DNA of 6,370 nucleotides from Candidatus Bathyarchaeota archaeon (GTDB lineage: Archaea; Thermoproteota; Bathyarchaeia; Bathyarchaeales; UBA233), in NCBI GenBank assembly GCA_029907045.1, contig JARYMR010000086.1:1-6370 (forward strand). Direction: 5' to 3'. This document shows positions 1 to 5,459 of this stretch, piece by piece. The notes below the pieces were generated by a model. It did no database searches and had not been told where the DNA came from. It saw nothing but the letters and a program-made list of their open reading frames with translations. How positions within the stretch are numbered: position 1 is the first letter of the stretch; each line of letters begins with the position of its first letter. The position numbers and the translations under genes are program-made.

Positions 1-77
1 ATGCTATCTAGGGTTAAGGGCTTCTTGACTAATGCTCCTAAAATTTCCTCGTAGGATTCAAGTTTAGACTTTCGCAT
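1..77 (-). CDS. Probable winged helix-turn-helix transcriptional regulator, N-terminal fragment (cut by window edge)
   Basis: Reading the minus strand from an ATG at 77 gives 25 codons beginning MRKSKLESYEEILGALVKKP and reaching the window edge without a stop. The pattern (R/K)SKLE-x-Y-x-(D/E)IL near the start, followed by a short helix, is typical of the small archaeal winged-helix proteins of the HTH_45 type, which act as DNA-binding regulators; this assignment rests on the first helix only. A second in-frame ATG at 98 would add seven residues (MKFSCVP) and is immediately preceded by an in-frame TAG, so 98 is the longest possible start. I prefer 77 because family members usually begin just before the SKLE motif. 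The gene lies downstream of the M55 peptidase on the same strand, but a TATA-like box between them suggests its own transcription. Its target cannot be judged from this piece. Confidence 0.55.
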   Translation of the reverse strand, partial: MRKSKLESYEEILGALVKKPLTLDS

Positions 78-110
78 TGGTACACACGAAAATTTCATCT
101 AACCCTTTTT

Positions 111-118
111 AGATAAAA
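111..118 (-). promoter_or_regulatory. Weaker alternative TATA-like box for the winged-helix gene
   Basis: The minus strand reads TTTTATCT here. A start of transcription about 25 bases downstream would fall near 89, leaving a leader of roughly 12 bases before the ATG at 77 and excluding the alternative ATG at 98. The match to the archaeal box A is poorer than the one at 160-167. Confidence 0.25.
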
Positions 119-149
119 TGTTTATGAATTCAAAATCTTTAGCCGACAG

Positions 150-155
150 AAAAAA
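150..155 (-). terminator. Oligo-T tract, likely terminator of the M55 peptidase gene
   Basis: The minus strand carries six consecutive T residues 18 bases past the peptidase stop codon. Archaeal transcription commonly ends at T-rich stretches without a required hairpin, and this is the first such run after the gene. It lies between the TATA box at 160-167 and the transcription start expected from that box, so it would not interrupt the next transcript. Confidence 0.35.
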
Positions 156-159
156 GCAC

Positions 160-167
160 TATATAAA
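160..167 (-). promoter_or_regulatory. TATA box, likely promoter of the winged-helix gene
   Basis: The minus strand reads TTTATATA, a near-perfect archaeal box A, only 5 bases beyond the peptidase stop codon. Transcription would start near 138 and give a leader of about 60 bases to the ATG at 77 (40 to the ATG at 98). The plus strand has no gene start downstream for which the complementary TATATAAA would serve. The bases upstream of the box are not purine-rich, so a strong BRE is not evident. Confidence 0.4.
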
Positions 168-172
168 GTGGC

Positions 173-1021
173 TCACTGGACATTTTGAAGTAAAGCCGAA
201 ATACCGCTTGCCGCAATCACCAAAAACTCAAATATTTTATAGGCTTCAATCATGCTGTTTGTGGCGTACTCCACATTCAATCCATCCACTCTTTTAATGA
301 TTGGCAATAGTTCCGCAGCATCCGCAAAATGAGTTGTCAAGAAAGTTATCTCCATCTTAACTGGTTTTTTCGCAGTAAGCGGCTTAACAGTTTTTTGTTT
401 GAAATTAGCCACAGCCCTTTTGGTAGCCTCTTTCAATTCTTTCTCAATCCTCGCCAAACCAAAGCTTCTAGCTGAAAGTCTACCAAAAGAATGTTTTAAG
501 GCTACAGTTTCAGCCCACGGCGCATACTTCTTAACATCATCCTTTAAAAGTTGGGCTTCTCCTGCCACTAAAACCACTGGTACTTTATAATCTCCGGCGG
601 CATAAGCATTCAAAAGAAACTCGCTAACCTCAACGCCGTTAACCTTAACCTTGTTTATGCTTCCGCCACTGTAAGTGTGGTCGAAGGTGGATTTTGAAGT
701 GCCAAATTTCGCATGATATCCAAGAAACAGGGCAATATCGCATCCCTCCACGCCTGCAACCATGCTCACTGGTCTTGGAAAACCCCTAACAATTTCCACA
801 TATTCTGGCAAATCTTCAACTAAAAGGTTAACCATTGGACCGTGACTGTCAGCAACCACAATTTCCTCAACCCCATTCTTGTTTAGCTCTTCAGCCACAG
901 TCAAAGTAACTTTTGTTGCGATTTTCCTAGCCTCCGAATACAAAGTTCCTTTCAATCCCAAGTGTCCTGGAATGACTATATAGGGCATGCCTTCCATGTC
1001 GACAGAAATAAAAGCTTTCAT
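173..1021 (-). CDS. M55 family D-aminopeptidase (DppA-like), zinc-dependent
   Basis: This 282-residue protein is close in length to Bacillus subtilis DppA (about 274), a cytoplasmic zinc peptidase that removes N-terminal D-amino acids from short peptides. The family's metal ligands are all visible: D8 and E10 in SVDMEG, H60 in ADSHGPM, H103 in LFLGYHAK and E134 in VSEFLLNAYAAG. H115 in FDHTYSG matches the histidine after the LGYHA motif that acts in catalysis in DppA, with one extra residue in the intervening loop. The usual SG after DMEG is replaced by MPYIVIPGH, so the loop beside the active site differs from the bacterial enzyme and substrate preference may too. There is no signal peptide or membrane segment. 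No dipeptide transporter (Dpp/Opp) genes are seen next to it, unlike the bacterial dpp operon. The ATG at 1021 is the first in frame with an N-terminus matching the family start, and no strong ribosome binding site precedes it. Family call is firm; the exact substrate is not known. Confidence 0.9.
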   Translation of the reverse strand: MKAFISVDMEGMPYIVIPGHLGLKGTLYSEARKIATKVTLTVAEELNKNGVEEIVVADSHGPMVNLLVEDLPEYVEIVRGFPRPVSMVAGVEGCDIALFLGYHAKFGTSKSTFDHTYSGGSINKVKVNGVEVSEFLLNAYAAGDYKVPVVLVAGEAQLLKDDVKKYAPWAETVALKHSFGRLSARSFGLARIEKELKEATKRAVANFKQKTVKPLTAKKPVKMEITFLTTHFADAAELLPIIKRVDGLNVEYATNSMIEAYKIFEFLVIAASGISALLQNVQ

Positions 1022-1054
1022 GAGATTTCGCCCATTATGGGTTTGCAGAAGTGC

Positions 1055-1061
1055 ATTTAAG
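1055..1061 (-). promoter_or_regulatory. Candidate TATA box for the M55 peptidase gene
   Basis: The minus strand reads CTTAAAT, preceded by CGAAATT, which fits the purine-rich BRE followed by an AT-rich box A of archaeal promoters. Transcription would start near 1032 and give a leader of about 10 bases before the ATG at 1021. No comparably good box is seen for the divergent radical SAM gene; AAATAG at 1086-1091 is a weak candidate that would give a nearly leaderless message. Confidence 0.35.
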
Positions 1062-1073
1062 AATTTCGATTAA

Positions 1074-1085
1074 GGAATGTGTTCC
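1074..1085. repeat. Short dyad GGAA-N4-TTCC in the divergent intergenic region
   Basis: GGAA and TTCC arms flank TGTG near the middle of the 98-base region separating the minus-strand peptidase and plus-strand radical SAM genes. It sits upstream of the candidate peptidase TATA box and could be an operator. Four-base arms occur often by chance, so support is weak. Confidence 0.2.
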
Positions 1086-1119
1086 AAATAGTTTTTAGCC
1101 TCAACAGAGAATCTAACTA

Positions 1120-2136
1120 ATGAAAACTACTATGAAAAATTCCAATAAATTGCCAAAAAATATTCGAGTTTCATTAGGGTCTGCTTTTGTTACTGGACTC
1201 TTAAGTGGAAAGCTTGAGGCTTCACCCACAACCGCTTATCTCATGACATACAGAAAAGGCAAATGCACGGCAAACTGTGGCTTTTGTCCCCAAGCCAGAG
1301 AAAGCAGCGCTAGAAGCGACATGCTTTCAAGGGTTTCATGGCCAGTCTTCACCACAGAAAAAGTTTTGAGCGGCATAGAGAAGGCTGTTAAGAATGGCAA
1401 AATAAAACGTATCTGCTTTCAAGCCCTCAACTATCCCAAAGTATTCATTCATTTACAAGCTCTTATACGGGCAGTTCGCCAAAAAGTCGATGAGCCCATA
1501 TCTGTCTCATGCCAACCTCAAAACAGCATAAACATAAAAGCCTTAAGCGAAGCTGGAGCCGAAAGAATCGGCATCCCATTAGACGCAGCCTCCGAAGAAA
1601 TTTTTGACAAGATTAAAGGGTTTAGCGCTGGAGGACCATACAACTGGAAAAACCAATTTAAGCTTTTAAGCGAAGCCGTTCACATTTTCGGAAAGGGCAG
1701 GGTTAGCACACACTTGATTGTTGGTTTGGGAGAAACTGAAAGGGAAATGGTTTCAACCATCCAAAAATGTGTTGACATGGGGGTTCTGCCAGCGCTTTTC
1801 GCCTTCACACCCATCGCTGGAACAGCCTTAGAAAACATTCCTCAACCGCCAATTCAAAGTTATAGGCGAATCCAAATTGCCAGACACCTAATAGTTCAAG
1901 GAATCGCTAGATACGAGGACATGCGCTTTGATAATGAAGGTTGCCTAACCGATTTTGACGTCGACAAAAAAACTTTACTGCAAACTATTCAATTTGGCGA
2001 ACCCTTCTTAACTTCTGGATGCCCAAACTGCAACCGTCCCTATTATAACGAAAAGCCAAGCGGACCCATCTACAATTATCCAAGAAAAATAGGCGAAAAA
2101 GAATTGTTGGAAATAAATAAACAATTGAATTTGTAG
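1120..2136 (+). CDS. Biotin synthase-like radical SAM protein, possibly archaeal LipS1/LipS2-type lipoyl synthase component
   Basis: The 338-residue product carries the radical SAM cluster motif C49-x3-C53-x2-C56 (KGKCTANCGFCPQ), which binds a [4Fe-4S] cluster and S-adenosylmethionine. Later strands of the barrel are recognisable as RIGIPLDAASEEIF and STHLIVGLGETE. A second pair, C301-x2-C304 in TSGCPNCNRPYYNE, followed by GPIYNYP, lies near the C-terminus and could help bind an auxiliary Fe-S cluster; C275 is another candidate ligand. This arrangement recalls the archaeal proteins once annotated as biotin synthases and later shown to insert sulfur into octanoyl groups as LipS1/LipS2. I recall the resemblance rather than having aligned it, and cannot say which of the two it would be; no partner, lipoate ligase or GcvH gene is visible. 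The start at 1120 has an in-frame ATG alternative at 1132. No clear ribosome binding site is seen, which suits a leaderless message. The polymerase gene follows after 8 bases. Confidence 0.75.
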   Translation: MKTTMKNSNKLPKNIRVSLGSAFVTGLLSGKLEASPTTAYLMTYRKGKCTANCGFCPQARESSARSDMLSRVSWPVFTTEKVLSGIEKAVKNGKIKRICFQALNYPKVFIHLQALIRAVRQKVDEPISVSCQPQNSINIKALSEAGAERIGIPLDAASEEIFDKIKGFSAGGPYNWKNQFKLLSEAVHIFGKGRVSTHLIVGLGETEREMVSTIQKCVDMGVLPALFAFTPIAGTALENIPQPPIQSYRRIQIARHLIVQGIARYEDMRFDNEGCLTDFDVDKKTLLQTIQFGEPFLTSGCPNCNRPYYNEKPSGPIYNYPRKIGEKELLEINKQLNL

Positions 2137-2144
2137 GGTTAAAA

Positions 2145-4037
2145 TTGAACGCTTTATACCTAATAGACGCATCGCTAACAGAAACAAACAAAGTGAAACT
2201 CAAATTTTTAGACACAAAAGGAGAAATTAAAGAATTCATAGACGAAAACTACAAGCCCTATTTCCTTGCCACCTCTCCACTAACAGAAGAGGAAAAACGC
2301 CTCATCACATACTTCGGCGGAGAAACGGAAACCGTAGAAAAAATTGACCTATTTACAGCTAAAACAAAGATTTTAGAAAAAATTTCATGGCCAAACCCAA
2401 AAATCACATTAAAAGCTTCAAGAGGTTTTCGTAAAATTTGGGAAAACGAAGTAAACTTTCTAAAATCATATGTTTATGACAAGGGTTTAATTTTTGGAGC
2501 CTTACATTCCGAAAAAAGTCTGCAGCCAATTTTTAATGTTTCAATGGATTTTGAGGAAAAACTAGAAAGATTTAGGGAATTTGAAGTGAAAGATGCGCTG
2601 AAATATGCCCGAATTTCTCATTGGCTCAACCTTCTCCTCCAACCAATCCCAAAAATAGCTCCCGCATTTTTCGAAGCAAAGGAAATCAGCAAAGAAAAAG
2701 TTCATCTTACATGGATGCTTTCAAGAATAGCTAACATCCCATTAATGGAAGCTTTCCACAGCAAGCATGTGAGTGATTGGATTAAATCGATGATTTACAA
2801 CTATTTGAGAAGGAACAAGATTCTCATTCCAGCACCTGAAGAATTAAGAAGAGGAAAACCAACGCATAGGATAGTTGGAGCTTTAACTCTTGCGCCCCTT
2901 CCTGGAACATATTTTAATACCGTTATATGCGATTTTGAAAGCCTATACCCAAGCTGCATTGACAGTTTTAATCTCTCTTACGAAACTGTTGACTGCATCC
3001 ACCCAGAATGTAGAAATAACAAAATTCCAGAAGTCGCCTATCACATATGCACCAAACGGAAAGGTTTCTATTCCATCCTCGTCGGAGCCTTAAAGGAGTT
3101 GCGAATCAAACTTTTTAAGCCAAACTCTAAAGACCCTTCCATACCAGAAGAAGAGAGAAAAATTGCAAACACAGCAGCAAAACTGCTTAAGTTAATCACA
3201 GTTTCTAGTTATGGCGTCACTGTTAGAATTCATGGACTAGCTTGTCCACCCTTAGCCGAAGCAATAACAGGTTATGGGCGCTACTCCCTCGCACAAACAT
3301 GGAAAATAGCGGAAGAAAAAGGTTTAAAACCGATTTACGGCGACACAGACTCGCTGTTTCTAGATAACGCCTCAAACGAAAATGTAGAATGGCTAATAAA
3401 AACAGTGAAGGAAAAATTTAACTTAGATTTGGCTGTGGAAAAACGGTACAACTTATGCGTCTTGCCAAAAGCTAAAAAAGCCTATTTCGGAATATTGCCA
3501 GATGGAACACCAGACGTTAAGGGTGTTACACCAACAAAATCAAACTCTCCAAACTATATAAACAACCTATTCAAACAATGCATAAAGGAACTTTCCACAG
3601 TTAAAACTCCAGAGGAATATACAGAAGCCAAAAAAAGGATTAAGGAGAGAGTTCTAAAAGCCATTTTGGATTTAAGAAAAAGACGGGTTAAACTTGAGGA
3701 TTTAACCTATTCCGTGCGACTATACTTCGACCCTAATGAAAAGGTAGCGGAAATGAAAACCGCCGCCCAACCATACCAATGCGCTTTACAACTTATAGAT
3801 TCAGGCGAAAAACTAAAAAAATGGGACACCGTCTCCTTCATAAAAGTGAAACCATTCAATTACAAAGGAAAAACCTTCACAGTAAAACCTCCACAATTCG
3901 TGAAAAACCTCACCGAAATCAACTTAGAAGATTATGTTCGAAATTTACAAACAGCCCTCAAACAAACTTTTGAACCCATGGGCATCGAATTAGAAGAGAA
4001 AATGGAGACTGAAATCTCGAAATGGTTAGAAAACTAA
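2145..4037 (+). CDS. B-family DNA polymerase lacking the 3'-5' exonuclease domain
   Basis: The 630-residue protein is 150-250 residues shorter than ordinary archaeal PolB. The N-terminal domain (about 1-125, ending in FLKSYVYDKGLI) leads through a short linker to the segment that normally follows Exo III (from about 180), so Exo I, II and III are absent with the frame intact. Polymerase motifs remain: motif A D263-FESLYPS, motif B K349-LIT-V353-SSYG, motif C YG-D400-T-D402-S, and KKAYFG at 444-449. Motif B has V where the family has N. C284, C289 and C302 in the palm match a cysteine-bearing insert of crenarchaeal Dpo1, as does KGVTPTKSNSP before the thumb. It should extend primers without proofreading, perhaps in lesion bypass or repair; Sulfolobus Dpo2, another exonuclease-impaired paralogue, is damage-induced, but its catalytic motifs are altered whereas these are not. 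The start is TTG, with AGGG at 2135-2138 overlapping the upstream stop; no in-frame ATG exists before it. It is probably co-transcribed with the radical SAM gene. Confidence 0.88.
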   Translation: MNALYLIDASLTETNKVKLKFLDTKGEIKEFIDENYKPYFLATSPLTEEEKRLITYFGGETETVEKIDLFTAKTKILEKISWPNPKITLKASRGFRKIWENEVNFLKSYVYDKGLIFGALHSEKSLQPIFNVSMDFEEKLERFREFEVKDALKYARISHWLNLLLQPIPKIAPAFFEAKEISKEKVHLTWMLSRIANIPLMEAFHSKHVSDWIKSMIYNYLRRNKILIPAPEELRRGKPTHRIVGALTLAPLPGTYFNTVICDFESLYPSCIDSFNLSYETVDCIHPECRNNKIPEVAYHICTKRKGFYSILVGALKELRIKLFKPNSKDPSIPEEERKIANTAAKLLKLITVSSYGVTVRIHGLACPPLAEAITGYGRYSLAQTWKIAEEKGLKPIYGDTDSLFLDNASNENVEWLIKTVKEKFNLDLAVEKRYNLCVLPKAKKAYFGILPDGTPDVKGVTPTKSNSPNYINNLFKQCIKELSTVKTPEEYTEAKKRIKERVLKAILDLRKRRVKLEDLTYSVRLYFDPNEKVAEMKTAAQPYQCALQLIDSGEKLKKWDTVSFIKVKPFNYKGKTFTVKPPQFVKNLTEINLEDYVRNLQTALKQTFEPMGIELEEKMETEISKWLEN

Positions 4038-4049
4038 TGTCAGTTGACA
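4038..4049. repeat. Short inverted repeat TGTCA-GT-TGACA between polymerase and ligase genes
   Basis: Perfect five-base arms with a two-base spacer start at the base after the polymerase stop codon and end four bases before the TATA box of the ligase gene. A dyad just upstream of a TATA box is where an archaeal regulator could act on TBP/TFB recruitment. It is too short to be a convincing hairpin terminator. Confidence 0.3.
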
Positions 4050-4053
4050 GTGC

Positions 4054-4060
4054 TTTATAT
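4054..4060 (+). promoter_or_regulatory. TATA box of the phenylacetate-CoA ligase gene
   Basis: TTTATAT matches the archaeal box A well. Transcription would start near 4083, giving a leader of about 33 bases that contains the GGTGA ribosome binding site. This separates the ligase from the upstream radical SAM and polymerase unit. Confidence 0.5.
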
Positions 4061-4106
4061 CACAAAATTTAATTTCACTGGTTTCACATGATAAAGGGAA
4101 ATATGC

Positions 4107-4111
4107 GGTGA
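4107..4111 (+). promoter_or_regulatory. Ribosome binding site GGTGA of the phenylacetate-CoA ligase gene
   Basis: GGTGA is complementary to the usual 3' end of archaeal 16S rRNA (UCACC) and lies 4 bases before the ATG at 4116. It fixes that ATG as the start; the frame is closed upstream by TAA at 4092-4094. Confidence 0.6.
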
Positions 4112-4115
4112 AAAA

Positions 4116-5453
4116 ATGAAGGACTCTGTTGGAAGCTGGATTTTTCAACCAGAAATGGAAAAAATGTCAAGGAATAAACTCTTAAAATTGCAAGAAGAAA
4201 GGCTAATAAAAATGGTGAAGTATTGCTATGAAAAGGTTCCCGTTTACAGAAGAAAGTTTAAAGATGCGGGAATAAAACCCGATGACATAAAAAGTTTAGA
4301 TGACTTAGAGAAAATACCTTTCACAGAAAAGGAAGATTTGCGGAAAGCCTATCCATATGAGATGTTGGCTGCCAACCTATGTGATGTTCTCGAGTTGCAT
4401 GCCAGTTCTGGAACGACAGGACACCCAACAACATGCGCCTACACTAAAAATGATTTGGAAGTTTGGTCAAAGGTTATGGCGAGAATATACGCTTCTGCTG
4501 GAACAAAAAAGGGTGACATTGTGCAAAACGCCTACGGATATGGCTTATTCACGGGCGGTTTGGGTTTTCATTATGGGGCATTAGAGATTGGCGCAACAAT
4601 ACTGCCTATAGCAGCAGGTGAGACGGAAAGACAGATAACTCTTGCAAAGGAGTATGGAACAACCATTCTTGCATGCACACCCAGCTACGCAGCACACATT
4701 GGCAGGTATGCAAGGGAAAAAATAGGGATAAACCCAGCAAAAGAACTTAGGTGGAAAAGCGGCTTGTTTGGCGCTGAAGCATGGTCTGAGGAGCTTAGGG
4801 AAAGAATTGAGGAGCTCTTAGGATTGGAAGCCTTCGACATTTATGGCTTGTCAGAGGTTATTGGACCAGGCGTGTCTGTGGAATGCCCACAACATAATGG
4901 ACTTCACATTCAAGAAGATCACTTCCTGCCAGAAATAATTGATCCAAAAACTGGCGAAAGGGTTGAGGAAGGAGAAACAGGCGAATTGGTGCTGACAACT
5001 TTAACCAGAGAAGCCACTCCAGTCCTTAGATTTAGAACGGGGGACATAACATTTCTCAAAACTGAAGAGTGTTCATGCGGTAGAACCCTTACAAGAATGG
5101 GAAGAGTTTATGGAAGGGCGGATGACATGATAAAGGTTAGGGGCGTAAAATTCTGGCCGAAAACCGTTGAACACGCCTTATTGAATGTGAAGGGCGCTTC
5201 GGAAAATTATGAAATAGTCATCGAAAGGCCTGAAGAGTTGGACATTATGACTTTGCGTTTAGAGCCAGATAGGGAACTGTTTGAAAGTGTAAATGGGGAT
5301 TTGTTGCAGCTTCAAGGTTTGGCTAAAGAAATAGAGGAGCAAGTAAAGTCTGTAGTGGGCGTGAAGGCGAATGTGGAATTGGTTCCATATGGCACATTGC
5401 CGAGATTTGTGGGAAAAGCAAGAAGGGTTAAGGATTTAAGAAAGGCTATTTGA
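4116..5453 (+). CDS. Phenylacetate-CoA ligase family enzyme (PaaK-like, AMP-forming)
   Basis: The 445-residue product has the length and motifs of PaaK, a cytoplasmic ANL-superfamily enzyme that converts an aryl acid such as phenylacetate to its CoA thioester with ATP, releasing AMP and diphosphate. Visible are the phosphate loop S97-SGTTG (HASSGTTGHPT), CTPSYAAHI at 187-195, YGLSE at 243-247, the ribose-binding R307-TGD310, the hinge region GRADDMIKVRG at 333-343, and the C-terminal adenylation lysine K434 in PRFVGKARRV. C257, C319 and C321 with H260 and H264 cluster around the conserved VECPQHNGLH and CSCGR segments and might bind a structural metal. In anaerobic archaea such enzymes activate aryl acetates related to aromatic amino acid breakdown. 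The gene has its own TATA box and ribosome binding site. It ends 6 bases from the stop of the convergent acetoacetyl-CoA synthetase gene. No indolepyruvate oxidoreductase genes, frequent partners of PaaK, are next to it. The substrate cannot be read from sequence. Confidence 0.92.
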   Translation: MKDSVGSWIFQPEMEKMSRNKLLKLQEERLIKMVKYCYEKVPVYRRKFKDAGIKPDDIKSLDDLEKIPFTEKEDLRKAYPYEMLAANLCDVLELHASSGTTGHPTTCAYTKNDLEVWSKVMARIYASAGTKKGDIVQNAYGYGLFTGGLGFHYGALEIGATILPIAAGETERQITLAKEYGTTILACTPSYAAHIGRYAREKIGINPAKELRWKSGLFGAEAWSEELRERIEELLGLEAFDIYGLSEVIGPGVSVECPQHNGLHIQEDHFLPEIIDPKTGERVEEGETGELVLTTLTREATPVLRFRTGDITFLKTEECSCGRTLTRMGRVYGRADDMIKVRGVKFWPKTVEHALLNVKGASENYEIVIERPEELDIMTLRLEPDRELFESVNGDLLQLQGLAKEIEEQVKSVVGVKANVELVPYGTLPRFVGKARRVKDLRKAI

Positions 5454-5459
5454 GTTTAC

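Noticed and set aside
399..590. Plus-strand 63-codon open frame
   Set aside because: It is the antisense shadow of the well-supported M55 peptidase gene.
1120..2136. Biotin synthase (BioB) annotation of the radical SAM gene
   Set aside because: The CxxxCxxC motif fits, but the C-terminal CPNC region and the flanking sequence do not match BioB, and no other biotin gene is near.
1985..2239. Minus-strand 84-codon open frame across the junction of the radical SAM and polymerase genes
   Set aside because: It is antisense to two clear genes, with no recognisable motif and an unlikely composition.
2145..2700. Possibility that the polymerase is a broken pseudogene
   Set aside because: The frame is uninterrupted, the catalytic aspartates and the thumb are present, and the missing part corresponds to one whole domain.
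2890..3093. Plus-strand 67-codon frame inside the polymerase gene
   Set aside because: It overlaps the conserved palm motifs in another frame; the polymerase frame is certain.
4037..4072. ATG overlapping the polymerase stop (TAATG), opening an 11-codon frame MSVDSALYHKI
   Set aside because: It runs straight through the TATA box of the next gene, has no ribosome binding site and is too short to support as a gene.
4088..4111. Seven-codon upstream frame MIKGNMR ending in TGA within the ribosome binding site of the ligase gene
   Set aside because: It resembles a leader peptide, but it has no ribosome binding site of its own and no residue pattern that suggests attenuation.
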